Below, one piece after another: positions 44,761 through 54,587 of a stretch of 64,000 bases of DNA; the first letter of the stretch is position 1; the number at the start of each line of letters is the position of its first letter. This stretch comes from Paracoccus aminophilus JCM 7686 (GTDB lineage: Bacteria; Pseudomonadota; Alphaproteobacteria; Rhodobacterales; Rhodobacteraceae), in NCBI RefSeq assembly GCF_000444995.1, contig NC_022041.1, positions 1,214,001 through 1,278,000 on the forward strand, written 5' to 3'. The notes under the pieces were generated by a model, which did no database searches, was not told the DNA's origin, and saw only the letters and a list, made by a program, of their open reading frames with translations. The position numbers were made by a program, and so were the translations under genes.

Positions 44761-45132
44761 TCAGCCCGTGACCATTTGAAGCGTCTTGACGAGCTTTTGC
44801 GGGTCGAAGGGTTTCACGATCCAGCCGGTTGCCCCGGCGTTGCGCGCGCGGGCCTTAAGTTCCGGCGCACTTTCGGTGGTCAGAACCAGGATCGGCACGG
44901 CGCGCAGATGGTCGATCTTGCGCACCGCTTCGATGAAGCCGAAGCCATCGAGGCGCGGCATGTTGATGTCCGAAATGATCGCATCCGGCATCGTTTCCAT
45001 CTCGTCGAGGACGCGCAGCCCATCGACCCCGTCTTCGGCGACGGTGACGGACATTCCCGCGGCGGAGAGGGACAGCTTGACCATGTCGCGCATGGTGCGG
45101 CTGTCATCGACAGCAAGGACATTAAGGCTCAT
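44761..45132 (-). CDS. cheY: CheY response regulator 1
   Basis: A 123-residue single receiver domain: acidic pair Asp9-Asp10 (AVDDS), phosphoacceptor Asp55 in AIISDINMPRLDG, Thr-Thr in LVLTTESAP and Lys in WIVKPFDP. The ATG at 45132 overlaps the STAS stop codon (ATGA). GC-rich like the core genome. Lies directly upstream of cheA, so it is probably its cognate regulator. Confidence 0.94.
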   Translation of the reverse strand: MSLNVLAVDDSRTMRDMVKLSLSAAGMSVTVAEDGVDGLRVLDEMETMPDAIISDINMPRLDGFGFIEAVRKIDHLRAVPILVLTTESAPELKARARNAGATGWIVKPFDPQKLVKTLQMVTG

Positions 45133-45404
45133 GAATGGATTTCCTCTCCGAATTCGGATGGGTCGACGCCGAAAATGGTGAGAGCGTCGCTGAAAGGGGC
45201 AGATCGAGGTGTGATGGCGAATTCGCAGGTTGTTTCGCGCCACTGGCGTGCGGCGGCGAGGAGAACCTGAAGGCAGAGGCCCCCCAGGTGTTCGACATTG
45301 CCAGCATCCAGGGTCACGGGCTGGCCAGAATGGGCATTCAGCGCGGCGGCGAGGCCGGAGGCTTCCGTCAGGTCGAGGCGGGAGGCGAGTGTCACGATAT
45401 TCAT
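45129..45404 (-). CDS. STAS-domain protein of chemotaxis operon
   Basis: A 91-residue single STAS domain: LASRLDLTEASGLAAALNAH, VTLDAGNVEHLGGLCLQVLL (the position of the usual phosphorylatable Ser is in HLGG, so the classical DSSG is absent), then ALTIFGVD. First gene of the che operon, overlapping cheY. STAS proteins occur in similar che operons of Rhodobacterales. Absence of the serine suggests a structural rather than a phospho-switch role. Confidence 0.8.
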   Translation of the reverse strand: MNIVTLASRLDLTEASGLAAALNAHSGQPVTLDAGNVEHLGGLCLQVLLAAARQWRETTCEFAITPRSAPFSDALTIFGVDPSEFGEEIHS

Positions 45405-45779
45405 GCGGCGCCCGCCACGGAGACCGCGGTCAACAGATGTCTTGGCAATTGCTGTCCTTTCCTCACTTCACCAGCCCATATGAACCGCTACGGGTTAATC
45501 CGTGGTTTACGGCCGAAGCTCAGAATGCATGAAAATGCCCGAATCCGAGCCGAACCCATAAAAAGCCGGGTATTTTGCCCCAAAGCCGACCTCAGGCACC
45601 GATTTCCCCCGCGCTGAGGCCGCATGACGATAGGGGGTTGAAATCCGCCGGTAGTCAGATTATTTGGCGCTCACTTCACAGGCGGGGTCGGGCCCCGGCG
45701 GGAAAAATCCGCCGAAGGTCCACCGGTTGGGACTTGATCCTGAAAACCCTGCCCAGGCGCAAACCGGAAAGGAACGAAC
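45405..45779. other. Divergent regulatory region of che operon and rpsB
   Basis: 375 bp between the STAS gene and rpsB. The right part holds a good sigma-70-like promoter for rpsB, and an AGGAACGA ribosome-binding site precedes the rpsB ATG. The left part should contain the che promoter, but I cannot pick it out with confidence. Confidence 0.6.
45638..45666 (+). promoter_or_regulatory. Predicted promoter of rpsB-tsf
   Basis: TTGAAA at 45638-45643 and TATTTG at 45661-45666 with exactly 17 bp between them, about 110 bp upstream of the rpsB start. This leaves room for a leader where S2 autoregulation usually acts. Confidence 0.6.
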
Positions 45780-46553
45780 ATGGCGCTTCCCGAATTCTCC
45801 ATGCGTCAGCTCTTGGAAGCTGGCGTTCACTATGGCCACCAGACTCAGCGCTGGAACCCGCGTATGGGCCAGTACATCTATGGCGAGCGCAACGGTATCC
45901 ATATCGTTGACCTGACCCAGACCGCTCCGATGCTCGAGCAGGCCCTGAAAGCCGTTCGTGACGTCGTCGCGAAAGGTGGCCGCGTGCTCTTCGTCGGCAC
46001 CAAGCGTCAGGCGCAGAAATCGATCGCCGAAGCTGCTGAGAAATCGGCTCAGTACTACATGAACCACCGCTGGCTCGGTGGCACGCTGACCAACTGGAAA
46101 ACCGTTTCCCAGTCGATCCAGCGCCTCAAAGCCATCGACGAGACCCTTGGCGCAGGCGCGGAAGGCCTGACCAAGAAAGAGCGTCTTCACATGGAACGCG
46201 AGCAGGGCAAACTGCAAGCGAGCCTTGGCGGCATCCGCGATATGGGCGGCCTGCCGGACATGCTCTTCGTCGTCGACGTGAACAAAGAAGATCTCGCGAT
46301 CCTCGAAGCCAACAAGCTGGGCATCCCGGTTGTCGCCATCGTCGACACCAACTGCTCGCCCAAAGGCGTTGACTACATCATTCCGGGCAACGACGACGCG
46401 GCTCGTGCCATCGCGCTCTATACCGATCTCGTCAGCCGTGCGGCTCTGGACGGCATGTCGGCCCAAATGGGCGCGGCGGGTGTCGATCTTGGCGCTCTGG
46501 CCGATGTTCCGGTCGAAGAGCTGGACAACGCAGAAGTTGAAGCCGAAGCCTGA
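45780..46553 (+). CDS. rpsB: 30S ribosomal protein S2
   Basis: A 257-residue S2 of normal length. Signatures: [51 protein letters not shown], and [14 protein letters not shown]. It is the primary RNA-binding protein that joins late in 30S assembly. Followed by a perfect hairpin and tsf, the conserved bacterial pair. Confidence 0.98.
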   Translation: MALPEFSMRQLLEAGVHYGHQTQRWNPRMGQYIYGERNGIHIVDLTQTAPMLEQALKAVRDVVAKGGRVLFVGTKRQAQKSIAEAAEKSAQYYMNHRWLGGTLTNWKTVSQSIQRLKAIDETLGAGAEGLTKKERLHMEREQGKLQASLGGIRDMGGLPDMLFVVDVNKEDLAILEANKLGIPVVAIVDTNCSPKGVDYIIPGNDDAARAIALYTDLVSRAALDGMSAQMGAAGVDLGALADVPVEELDNAEVEAEA

Positions 46554-46586
46554 TCGCTGCGCGATCGGTAATTCATGGAATTGACA

Positions 46587-46611
46587 TCAGGCGGGGATAA
46601 GCCCCGCCTGA
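46587..46611 (+). terminator. Hairpin between rpsB and tsf
   Basis: A perfect 10-bp stem (46587-46596 with 46602-46611) and a 5-nt loop ATAAG, without a T-run. It probably acts as a partial terminator or an RNA processing/stability element setting the S2 to EF-Ts ratio. Confidence 0.7.
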
Positions 46612-46642
46612 CGCATTGCAAAGCGAAGCAAGGAGACATCCG

Positions 46643-47533
46643 ATGGCGATCACTGCAGCGATGGTGAAAGACCTGCGCGAAGCGACCGGCGCAGGCATGA
46701 TGGACGCCAAGAAGGCGCTGACCGAAACCGATGGCGACATGGAAGCGGCCGTTGATTGGCTGCGCACCAAAGGTCTCGCGAAAGCGGCGAAGAAATCCGG
46801 CCGCGTGGCCGCTGAAGGTCTGGTCGGCGTGTCCGTCGGCGACGGCCGTGGCGTTGCCATCGAGCTGAACTCGGAAACCGATTTCGTTGCCAAAAACGCC
46901 GATTTCCAGAAACTCGTTCGCGAAATCACCGATCTGGCTCTGACCACCGGTGAAGAGCTCGAAGTGCTGCGTCAGACCCAGCTCAACGGCAAATCCGTTG
47001 ACGAGGTTCTGAGCGAAGCCATCGCGCGTATCGGCGAGAACATGACGCTGCGCCGTCTGCACGTTCTCGAAGGCGAGACCGTCGTCTCCTATGTCCACAA
47101 TGCCGCGACCGCTGGCATGGGCAAGATCGGCGTTCTGGTTGCGCTGAACGGTCCGAAAGACAAAGCCGAAGAGATCGGCAAACAGTTCGCGATGCATATC
47201 GCAGCGACCAACCCGGCCTCGCTGTCGGAAAAGGATCTCGATCCGGCTCTGGTCGAGCGTGAGAAAACCGTTCTGACCGAGCAGGCACGTGAATCGGGCA
47301 AGCCCGAAGCCGTGATCGAGAAGATGATCGAAGGCCGTATGGCGAAATTCCTCGAGGAAGTGACCCTTCTCGGCCAGAAATTCGTCATCAACCCCGATGT
47401 CACCGTGGCTCAGGCTGCGAAAGACGCGGGCGTCGAGATCACCGGCTATGCCCGCGTTGAAGTCGGCGAAGGCATCGAGAAGAAAGAAGAAGACTTTGCC
47501 GCCGAGGTCGCCAAGACCATGGCCGGCGCCTGA
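46643..47533 (+). CDS. tsf: Translation elongation factor Ts
   Basis: A 296-residue EF-Ts. The N-terminal UBA-like region reads [22 protein letters not shown]; the core has [12 protein letters not shown] (conserved TDFV), and [18 protein letters not shown]. It recharges EF-Tu by GDP release. The ATG at 46643 follows AGGAGA. A strong terminator follows. Confidence 0.98.
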   Translation: MAITAAMVKDLREATGAGMMDAKKALTETDGDMEAAVDWLRTKGLAKAAKKSGRVAAEGLVGVSVGDGRGVAIELNSETDFVAKNADFQKLVREITDLALTTGEELEVLRQTQLNGKSVDEVLSEAIARIGENMTLRRLHVLEGETVVSYVHNAATAGMGKIGVLVALNGPKDKAEEIGKQFAMHIAATNPASLSEKDLDPALVEREKTVLTEQARESGKPEAVIEKMIEGRMAKFLEEVTLLGQKFVINPDVTVAQAAKDAGVEITGYARVEVGEGIEKKEEDFAAEVAKTMAGA

Positions 47534-47553
47534 TCTTTCAGGTCTTCGAAGGC

Positions 47554-47583
47554 AAAAACACCGGCCCTTGGGCCGGTGTTTTC
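47554..47583. terminator. Bidirectional terminator between tsf and luxR-type gene
   Basis: AAAAACACCGGCC (47554-47566) pairs with GGCCGGTGTTTT (47571-47582). Runs of A and T on both sides let it stop tsf transcription and that of the convergent regulator gene. Confidence 0.88.
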
Positions 47584-47694
47584 ATTTGTGGCGCGGTTTG
47601 AGCGAGTGCCGGTGTCTTGCGGTGGGGTTTGGGTTTGCAGCCCGAAACGCCGTCGACTGGCGCGACTGGCTGGTGCGCGAGACTTGGAGCCGGG

Positions 47695-48483
47695 TCAGGC
47701 TGCGCGGCTTCCGCTGATTTCGCCCGGCAGCGGGCGCGGCTCTGCGATGAAGATCTGATTGCGCAGGCTGGCTAGCACAATCGCTTGCGCCGTGGTGCGC
47801 ACCCCCAAAGTCGAGCGCGCAAGGCGCAGGTGCTTCTCGACCGTTGGGGCAGAGATTTTCAGGATTTCGGCGATCTCTGCCGTGCTTTTGCCCGCCGAGA
47901 TGCATTCGAGCACCTCGCGCTGGCGTTGGGTCAGGGGCAGAAGGCCGCCGCCGAAGGGCAGGGAGGCGATGCGCATCTGCGCCAGCGAGGCCAGCGCAAT
48001 CGCCTGAGCGTGATGGCGGTCCCAGATCAGATCCAGCTCGGGCTGGGTCATGCCGACGGGCGCGCCCAGCACGATCGTTCCCTGATGGCGCGGCGCGATG
48101 TGGTGAAGGCTGATCCCATAGGCCGCAAGATGCCCGCGTTCGAGAAAGGCGGTCAGGGTCGCGATCTCGCGCGGCGACAGGGCTCCCCGGTCCCAGTCGT
48201 TGAAGACCCGCTCAAGCGAGCTCACGCCGCCATGTTCGTTCAGCCAGCGATGCAGCGGCGCGGTCTGGGAAAGATCGCCCAGACGAAAGCGCTCGATCAG
48301 CCCATGCGGCAGGTTCGACAGCGTGATCTTGTCGCATGGCATCGCGACGCTGTCGCTTTCGAGCACGCGGGTCACTGTATAATGCGTAAAGGGGAAGCCA
48401 AGCTGGGTCAGAGCGTTTGAGAGATAGCTCCAGACCTCGGCGACGCTCTGCATCCGGCTGAATGGCTCGATGTGCTGGAGCAT
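47695..48483 (-). CDS. LuxR-type autoinducer-binding regulator
   Basis: A 262-residue regulator. The N-terminal region (about 10-170) resembles the autoinducer-binding fold ([26 protein letters not shown]), and residues about 185-250 form a LuxR HTH ([40 protein letters not shown]). No luxI-type synthase is near, so it is either a solo regulator or acts with a distant synthase. The ATG at 48483 follows a GGAGGGAC-type site. Convergent with tsf, divergent from cmk. Confidence 0.9.
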   Translation of the reverse strand: MLQHIEPFSRMQSVAEVWSYLSNALTQLGFPFTHYTVTRVLESDSVAMPCDKITLSNLPHGLIERFRLGDLSQTAPLHRWLNEHGGVSSLERVFNDWDRGALSPREIATLTAFLERGHLAAYGISLHHIAPRHQGTIVLGAPVGMTQPELDLIWDRHHAQAIALASLAQMRIASLPFGGGLLPLTQRQREVLECISAGKSTAEIAEILKISAPTVEKHLRLARSTLGVRTTAQAIVLASLRNQIFIAEPRPLPGEISGSRAA

Positions 48484-48723
48484 TCGTCCCTCCTGTCTGT
48501 TCTGCGCGCGGCGAGGCTGCACGGTCGTGATGAGAGGATTTTCGCCGATTGGCCGGCGGATGCAATGCGATTATCGGGATGCGCCTCTCTATTTCTGCGC
48601 TTTTTTGACCGGCATTGGCCTTCTCTTTGGATAAGACGGGTTCTGGACGAGCCTGCCGGGCCTGTGGCAAGGAGCGTCAAGCGCAGGAGGTCCGCGCCCG
48701 ATCCGGGGCGGCAAGGAGAGAGA

Positions 48724-49308
48724 ATGCCATTTACGATCGCCATCGACGGTCCCGCGGCCTCCGGCAAGGGGACGATTGCCAGGGCGCTTGCGCGCCAGTT
48801 CGGCTTCGCCCATCTCGATACCGGGCTGCTCTATCGTGCGGTGGGGGTTCAGGGCGGCGATCCGGTTCAGGTGGCGCAGGCTTTGGTCGCGGCGGATCTC
48901 GACCGGGCCGATCTGCGTAGCGCCGAAGCGGGGCAGGCGGCGTCAAAGGTCGCGGCCATCCCCGAGGTTCGCGCGGCCTTGGTCGCCTTCCAGCGCCAGT
49001 TTGCCCGGCAGGAACCCGGCGCGGTGCTCGACGGGCGCGATATTGGCACGGTGATCTGCCCCAGCGCCGAGGTGAAGCTTTACGTCATCGCCAATGACGA
49101 GACCCGGGCGGCACGGCGTGCGGCCGAACTTGGTGCTTCTGTCGAGGACATGCTCGCCCAGATCCGCGAGCGCGATGCGCGCGATGCGGCCCGCGATGTA
49201 GCGCCGATGGTGCAGGCCGAGGATGCCATCCTGCTCGACACCTCTCATCTCTCGATCGACGAGGCGGTGGCGCAAGCGGTGGCTGCCGTTCAGGCGGCGC
49301 GCGGCTGA
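48724..49308 (+). CDS. cmk: Cytidylate kinase
   Basis: A 194-residue (d)CMP kinase. Walker [10 protein letters not shown] (residues 9-17), [24 protein letters not shown] and [13 protein letters not shown] are all conserved. At 194 residues it is shorter than E. coli Cmk (about 227), mainly because of a short NMP-binding insert. The ATG at 48724 follows AGGAGAGA. cmk - rpsA is the conserved order. Confidence 0.95.
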   Translation: MPFTIAIDGPAASGKGTIARALARQFGFAHLDTGLLYRAVGVQGGDPVQVAQALVAADLDRADLRSAEAGQAASKVAAIPEVRAALVAFQRQFARQEPGAVLDGRDIGTVICPSAEVKLYVIANDETRAARRAAELGASVEDMLAQIRERDARDAARDVAPMVQAEDAILLDTSHLSIDEAVAQAVAAVQAARG

Positions 49309-49492
49309 GGCTTGCGCCAATTCCAGCGGGCAGCGGCGGAAACTGTTGCCTTCTTGCGGATTTGGGGCTATATGCGCGCCAAGTCAATCGGCAACATGGT
49401 CATAACAGACCGCTTTTAAGTTGGGTCGGGCTCTATAGCTACGACCCTTCGTTCTGCCCGAGAGGCGAATAAAGACCGGCGGAGACAACCGC

Positions 49493-49540
49493 ATGGCCAG
49501 TAAACACGTGCAAAGGAAAAACTGTTCGCATGAGCACTAA
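49493..49540 (+). CDS. Possible 15-residue leader peptide of rpsA
   Basis: MASKHVQRKNCSHEH, preceded by GGAG with 8-nt spacing. The stop (TAA, 49538-49540) lies just inside rpsA, whose ATG at 49530 it overlaps. It could couple rpsA translation to leader translation. Evidence is the ribosome-binding site and overlap only. Confidence 0.4.
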   Translation: MASKHVQRKNCSHEH

Positions 49541-51209
49541 AGCTGCAATGGACGAATTTGAAGCCCTCTTGAAAGAGAGCTTCGAGATTGACACCCCCGA
49601 AGAGGGTTCGGTTGTCAAAGGCAAGGTCATCGCCATCGAGGCAGGCCAGGCCATCATCGACGTCGGCTACAAGATGGAAGGCCGCGTTGATCTGAAAGAA
49701 TTCGCAAATCCCGGCGAAGAAGCGCAAATCGCTGTTGGCGACGAAGTCGAGGTCTATCTGGACCGCGTCGAGAACGCCCGCGGTGAAGCTTCGATCTCGC
49801 GCGAGAAAGCTCGCCGCGAAGAAGCTTGGGATCGTCTTGAGAAAGCCTATGCTGCTGAAGAGCGCGTCGATGGTGCGATCTTCGGTCGCGTCAAAGGCGG
49901 CTTCACGGTCGATCTGGGCGGCGCTGTTGCCTTCCTTCCGGGTTCGCAAGTCGACGTCCGTCCGGTGCGCGACGCTGGCCCGCTCATGGGTCTGAAGCAG
50001 CCGTTCCAGATCCTGAAAATGGACCGTCGCCGTGGCAACATCGTTGTGTCGCGCCGCGCGATCCTCGAAGAAAGCCGCGCCGAACAGCGTGCGGAAGTCA
50101 TCGCGAACCTCACCGAAGGTCAGACCGTCGAGGGTGTTGTCAAGAACATCACCGAATACGGTGCCTTCGTTGATCTCGGCGGCGTTGACGGCCTGCTGCA
50201 CGTCACCGACATGGCTTGGCGCCGCGTTAACCACCCGTCGGAGATCCTGTCGATCGGCGAGACCGTCAAGGTCCAGGTCGTCAAGATCAACAAAGACACC
50301 CACCGCATCAGCCTCGGCATGAAACAGCTGCAGGCCGATCCGTGGGATACGGTTGCCAACAAGTTCCCGATCGGCTCGGTCCATCAGGGCCGCGTGACCA
50401 ACATCACCGACTACGGCGCGTTCGTCGAGCTGGAAGCTGGTGTCGAAGGTCTGGTCCACGTGTCCGAAATGTCCTGGACCAAGAAAAACGTGCACCCCGG
50501 CAAAATCGTGTCCACCTCGCAAGAGGTTGAGGTCATGGTTCTGGAAATCGACGAAGCCAAACGCCGCGTCTCGCTTGGTCTCAAGCAGACCCAGCGCAAC
50601 CCGTGGGAAGTCTTCGCCGAAACTCATCCGGCCGGCACCCAGATCGAAGGCGAAGTCAAGAACATCACCGAATTCGGTCTGTTCATCGGCCTCGAAGGCG
50701 ATATCGACGGCATGGTCCACCTCTCGGATATCTCGTGGGATGTCCGCGGCGAGGACGCGATCCAGGACTTCCGCAAGGGCGATATGGTGAAAGCCGTCGT
50801 TCAGGAAGTTGATGTCGAGAAAGAGCGCATCTCGCTCTCGATCAAGGCTCTGGAAAACGACACCATGTCGGAAGCCGTTGATGGCGTGAAACGTGGCGAT
50901 GTCGTCACCGTCACCATCACCGCGATCGAAGAAGGTGGCGTTGAGGTCGAGTATAACGGCGTCAAGTCGTTCATCCGTCGCTCGGATCTCGCCCGCGACC
51001 GTCAGGACCAGCGCCCCGAGCGTTTCAACGTTGGCGACAATGTTGACGCCCGCGTCACCAACATCGACACCAAGACCCGTCGTCTGGGCCTGTCGATCAA
51101 GGCACGCGAGATCGCCGAAGAGAAAGAAGCCGTCGAACAGTATGGCTCGTCGGACTCGGGCGCCTCGCTTGGCGACATCCTCGGTGCGGCTCTGAAGAAC
51201 CGCAACTGA
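49530..51209 (+). CDS. rpsA: 30S ribosomal protein S1
   Basis: A 559-residue S1 with six S1 (OB-fold) repeats at roughly 23-90, 108-174, 193-261, 278-348, 365-435 and 452-520; repeats 3-5 carry the clearest signatures (NITEYGAFVDLGGVDGLLHV, NITDYGAFVELEAGVEGLVH, NITEFGLFIGLEGDIDGMVH). S1 binds mRNA leaders and helps 30S initiation. AAAGGAAAA precedes the ATG. Followed by a terminator and ihfB. Confidence 0.98.
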   Translation: MSTKAAMDEFEALLKESFEIDTPEEGSVVKGKVIAIEAGQAIIDVGYKMEGRVDLKEFANPGEEAQIAVGDEVEVYLDRVENARGEASISREKARREEAWDRLEKAYAAEERVDGAIFGRVKGGFTVDLGGAVAFLPGSQVDVRPVRDAGPLMGLKQPFQILKMDRRRGNIVVSRRAILEESRAEQRAEVIANLTEGQTVEGVVKNITEYGAFVDLGGVDGLLHVTDMAWRRVNHPSEILSIGETVKVQVVKINKDTHRISLGMKQLQADPWDTVANKFPIGSVHQGRVTNITDYGAFVELEAGVEGLVHVSEMSWTKKNVHPGKIVSTSQEVEVMVLEIDEAKRRVSLGLKQTQRNPWEVFAETHPAGTQIEGEVKNITEFGLFIGLEGDIDGMVHLSDISWDVRGEDAIQDFRKGDMVKAVVQEVDVEKERISLSIKALENDTMSEAVDGVKRGDVVTVTITAIEEGGVEVEYNGVKSFIRRSDLARDRQDQRPERFNVGDNVDARVTNIDTKTRRLGLSIKAREIAEEKEAVEQYGSSDSGASLGDILGAALKNRN

Positions 51210-51260
51210 TGACCAACCGGGCCGGAGCCATTTGCGCAATCCGGCCCGAACAGAACAGGA

Positions 51261-51303
51261 AGCCCGCTCTGGACCTCGTGACCGGGGCGGGTTTCTTTTT
51301 TTT
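51261..51303 (+). terminator. Intrinsic terminator of rpsA
   Basis: CCCGCTCTGG (51263-51272) pairs with CCGGGGCGGG (51282-51291) with G-U wobbles, followed by TTTC and eight T residues. Confidence 0.85.
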
Positions 51304-51430
51304 GCTTCAAAAGAGTGCGGTTGGCCCGGATCATCTGCAACTATATGATCCGTCGCACGTTCATAATGAGGCTCAATCGTGGCGGCCAACGGTCTCCACA
51401 CTCCATTCGGTTCCAGTCACAGGGTAGAAG

Positions 51431-51718
51431 ATGATCCGTTCTGAACTGATCCAGAAGATCTCCGAAGAAAATCCGCATCTGTTCCAGCGCGACGTCGAGC
51501 GCATTGTGAACACCGTCTTTGAAGAGGTCATCAGCGCCATGGCCCGGGGCGACCGGGTCGAGTTGCGCGGCTTTGGTGCTTTTTCCGTGAAGCAGCGGGA
51601 GGCCCGCACCGGACGCAACCCGCGAACGGGCGATTCCGTTAGCGTCGAGGAGAAGCATGTTCCCTTCTTCAAGACCGGCAAATTGCTTCGCGACCGGTTG
51701 AACGGTCTGACCGAATAG
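51431..51718 (+). CDS. ihfB: Integration host factor subunit beta
   Basis: A 95-residue HU/IHF family protein: [49 protein letters not shown] with the Pro that intercalates DNA, and [14 protein letters not shown]. The FSVK/GAF pattern identifies beta. With IhfA it bends DNA at promoters, phage att sites and cos sites. Stands between terminator and a lapA-like gene. Confidence 0.97.
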   Translation: MIRSELIQKISEENPHLFQRDVERIVNTVFEEVISAMARGDRVELRGFGAFSVKQREARTGRNPRTGDSVSVEEKHVPFFKTGKLLRDRLNGLTE

Positions 51719-51754
51719 GTCAGATTGGCCGCGCAGTGATCTGAGGGATTTTCC

Positions 51755-52156
51755 ATGCGCGTGTTACGGCTGGCTTTCGTGATTCTCCTGGCCATCGTCC
51801 TGATCGGGGTGGCTCTGGCCAACCGGCAGATGGTCACGGTCAATCTGTTTCCGGCGCAGTTCGGGCAATATCTGGGCGGGACCTGGTCGCTGACCATGCC
51901 CGCCTTTATTGCGTTTCTGCTGGTCGTCATGTTCGGCGTCGTGATCGGCCTGATCTGGGAATGGCTGCGCGAGGCGGGAATGCGCGCCGAACTGAGCCGG
52001 CGCGCCGCGGAACTCGCCCGGCTTGAGCGCGAGGTCGGCCATTTGCGCCCGGCGCGCGCCGGCAAGCAGGATGAGGTTCTGGCGATCCTCGACACGGCTT
52101 CGACCAAACCTGCGGGCGCAGGCTCGACGGCGGTTGTGCCTGCGGCGGGGCGCTGA
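51755..52156 (+). CDS. LapA-domain inner-membrane protein
   Basis: A 133-residue protein with two membrane helices (about 4-22 and 43-68) and a cytoplasmic coiled coil (about 72-105), the DUF1049/LapA layout. The [19 protein letters not shown] segment after the first helix is characteristic. E. coli LapA works in LPS assembly control. Its stop overlaps the trpF start (TGATG), the usual Rhodobacterales arrangement. Confidence 0.88.
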   Translation: MRVLRLAFVILLAIVLIGVALANRQMVTVNLFPAQFGQYLGGTWSLTMPAFIAFLLVVMFGVVIGLIWEWLREAGMRAELSRRAAELARLEREVGHLRPARAGKQDEVLAILDTASTKPAGAGSTAVVPAAGR

Positions 52157-52794
52157 TGTCTGCTGCCGTCAAGATCTGCGGGCTGTCCGAGCCCGAGTCG
52201 ATCCGCGCCGCGGCTGAAGCCGGGGCGCGCTATATCGGCTTTGTTTTCTTTGCGAAATCCCCCCGAGCCGTCACGCCCGAACGCGCGGCAGAGCTGGCCG
52301 AGGTCGTGCCGGTTGGCGTCGCCCGGGTCGGGCTTTTCGTCAATCCCGAGGATGCGCTTCTGACCGAGGTGCTGGCACAGGTGCCGCTCGACATTATCCA
52401 GCTTCACGGCACGGAAAGCCCCGCCCGCGTGGCAGAGGTCCGCGCGCTGACCGGGCTTCCGGTGATGAAGGCGGTGGGCGTCGCGGGGCGCGAGGATCTC
52501 GACCAGCTTTGGGATTACGGCCTTGTCGCCGATCTGCTGCTCGTCGACGCCAAGCCCGCGCCGGATGCGGATTTGCCCGGAGGCAATGGGCTTGCCTTTG
52601 ACTGGCGGCTGCTGGTCGGGCGGCGCTGGCTCAAGCCCTGGCTGCTGGCTGGCGGGCTGACCCCGGACAATGTCGCCGAGGCGATCCGCTTGACCGGCGC
52701 GCAGGGCGTCGATGTCTCGTCCGGCGTCGAAAGCGCACCGGGGGTCAAGGATCTGGGTAAGATCCGCGCTTTTGTCGCGGCGGCGCAATCATGA
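52156..52794 (+). CDS. trpF: Phosphoribosylanthranilate isomerase
   Basis: A 212-residue (beta/alpha)8 enzyme of tryptophan synthesis. The general base Cys8 lies in [33 protein letters not shown] and [18 protein letters not shown] (with the general acid Asp) follow; the phosphate site is [12 protein letters not shown]. It converts PRA to CdRP. It overlaps both neighbours and is separated from trpB by a GNAT gene. Confidence 0.97.
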   Translation: MSAAVKICGLSEPESIRAAAEAGARYIGFVFFAKSPRAVTPERAAELAEVVPVGVARVGLFVNPEDALLTEVLAQVPLDIIQLHGTESPARVAEVRALTGLPVMKAVGVAGREDLDQLWDYGLVADLLLVDAKPAPDADLPGGNGLAFDWRLLVGRRWLKPWLLAGGLTPDNVAEAIRLTGAQGVDVSSGVESAPGVKDLGKIRAFVAAAQS

Positions 52795-53231
52795 TCTGGC
52801 GCGAGGGAACCGAGGCTGATGTGCCCGCTGTCGTTGCGCTTTTGCTCGATGATGAGCTTGGCAAATGGCGCGAGAATGCCGATCCGAGCGTCTATCTTTC
52901 CGCCTTCCGCACCATGCAATCGGAAGGGGCCAATCATTTGATCGTCGGCGAAGAGGGCGGCGAGCTGATTGCTTGTTACCAGATCACCTTCATCGCCAGC
53001 CTCTCGCTTGGCGCGACCCGGCGTGGCCAGATCGAGGGTGTGCGTGTCGCAGCCTCTCGCCGGGGCCAACGTATCGGTGAGGCGCTGATGAAGGACGCTG
53101 AGGCGCGGGCCCGCGCGGCCGGTTGCGCGATCTTGCAGCTCACCACCAACAAGATCCGCACCGACGCCCATCGCTTCTATGAGCGGCTTGGCTTTACCCC
53201 TTCCCATATCGGATATAAGAAATCCCTCTAG
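52791..53231 (+). CDS. GNAT-family N-acetyltransferase
   Basis: A 146-residue acetyltransferase. The acetyl-CoA loop is [17 protein letters not shown] (R-x-x-G-x-G/A type), after a beta strand IEGVRV, with [20 protein letters not shown] at the C-terminus as is typical. The ATG overlaps the trpF stop (ATGA). Substrate unknown; its position between trpF and trpB suggests co-expression rather than a role in tryptophan synthesis. Confidence 0.92.
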   Translation: MIWREGTEADVPAVVALLLDDELGKWRENADPSVYLSAFRTMQSEGANHLIVGEEGGELIACYQITFIASLSLGATRRGQIEGVRVAASRRGQRIGEALMKDAEARARAAGCAILQLTTNKIRTDAHRFYERLGFTPSHIGYKKSL

Positions 53232-53276
53232 GCAGGTGGCAGATGCCAAGCCCGGATTTTCAAGACAGGATGCGCC

Positions 53277-54503
53277 ATGGCGGATGATCTCGCGAACAGC
53301 TTTATGACCGGACCCGATGAGCAGGGTCGTTTCGGTATTTTCGGCGGGCGCTTCGTCAGCGAAACCCTCATGCCGCTGATCCTCGATCTCGAAAAGGAAT
53401 ATGAAAAGGCCAAGACCGATCCGGCGTTCAAATCCGAGATGGAAGATCTCTGGACCCATTACGTCGGCCGTCCCTCGCCGCTCTATTTCGCACCGCGCCT
53501 GACCGAGCGTCTGAATGGCGCGAAGATCTATCTCAAGCGCGAAGAGCTGAACCATACAGGCAGCCACAAGATCAACAACGTGCTGGGCCAGATCCTGCTG
53601 GCGCGCCGCATGGGCAAGACCCGGATCATCGCGGAAACCGGCGCGGGCCAGCATGGCGTGGCGACGGCGACCGTCTGCGCGCGCTTCGGGCTGAAATGCA
53701 TCGTCTATATGGGCGCGACCGATGTCGAGCGTCAGGCGCCGAACGTCTTCCGCATGCGGCTTCTGGGCGCGGAAGTCGTGCCGGTCACCTCGGGCCGCGG
53801 CACGCTGAAAGATGCGATGAACGACGCCTTGCGCGACTGGGTGACCAATGTCCGCGACACGTTCTATTGCATCGGCACGGTTGCAGGCCCGCATCCCTAT
53901 CCGGCGATGGTGCGCGATTTCCAAGCCATCATCGGGCGCGAGACCAAGCAGCAGATCCTTGCGCAAGAGGGGCGTCTGCCCGACAGCGTCGTTGCGGCGA
54001 TCGGCGGCGGCTCGAATGCGATGGGGCTTTTCCACCCCTTCCTCGATGACCGCTCGGTCCGCATCATCGGCGTCGAAGCGGGTGGTAAGGGCGTCGATGA
54101 GCGCATGGAGCATTGCGCCAGCCTGACCGGTGGGCGTCCGGGCGTCTTGCATGGCAACCGCACCTATCTGCTGCAAGATGCCGAGGGTCAGATCCTCGAG
54201 GGCCATTCGATTTCTGCTGGTCTCGATTATCCGGGCATCGGGCCAGAGCACGCCTGGCTCAAAGAGCAGGGCCGCGCCGAATATGTCAGCGCGACCGATA
54301 CCGAGGCGCTCGGGGCCTTCCAGCTTCTGTGCGAGACCGAGGGCATCATTCCCGCGCTCGAACCCTGCCATGCGATTGGCTATGTCCAGAAACTCGCGCC
54401 GACCTTGCCGAAGGATCACCTGATGGTGGTCAACCTTTCGGGCCGGGGCGACAAGGATATCTTCACTGTTGCCAAGCACATGGGGGTTCAGATCACCACC
54501 TGA
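53277..54503 (+). CDS. trpB: Tryptophan synthase beta chain
   Basis: A 408-residue PLP enzyme. Lys98 in HTGSHKINN binds PLP; the phosphate loop is [16 protein letters not shown] and the LNHTGSH stretch line the indole tunnel. It condenses indole with serine. trpA is not in the window, as expected since it lies elsewhere in this order. It follows the GNAT gene by 45 bp. Confidence 0.98.
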   Translation: MADDLANSFMTGPDEQGRFGIFGGRFVSETLMPLILDLEKEYEKAKTDPAFKSEMEDLWTHYVGRPSPLYFAPRLTERLNGAKIYLKREELNHTGSHKINNVLGQILLARRMGKTRIIAETGAGQHGVATATVCARFGLKCIVYMGATDVERQAPNVFRMRLLGAEVVPVTSGRGTLKDAMNDALRDWVTNVRDTFYCIGTVAGPHPYPAMVRDFQAIIGRETKQQILAQEGRLPDSVVAAIGGGSNAMGLFHPFLDDRSVRIIGVEAGGKGVDERMEHCASLTGGRPGVLHGNRTYLLQDAEGQILEGHSISAGLDYPGIGPEHAWLKEQGRAEYVSATDTEALGAFQLLCETEGIIPALEPCHAIGYVQKLAPTLPKDHLMVVNLSGRGDKDIFTVAKHMGVQITT

Positions 54504-54587
54504 ACCGGGGTCACGATTGGGTGACGGATGCAACCCACGCGGCGGGCTCCGAGTTGCTTCAATGTCTGAAGCAGAAGGAGACGAGCC

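Noticed and set aside
49416..51401. 661-codon minus-strand frame over rpsA
   Set aside because: Complement of the S1 repeats; low-complexity Asp/Phe/Val pattern and no ribosome-binding site.
52515..54533. 672-codon minus-strand frame over trpF-trpB
   Set aside because: Shadow of well-supported genes on the + strand.
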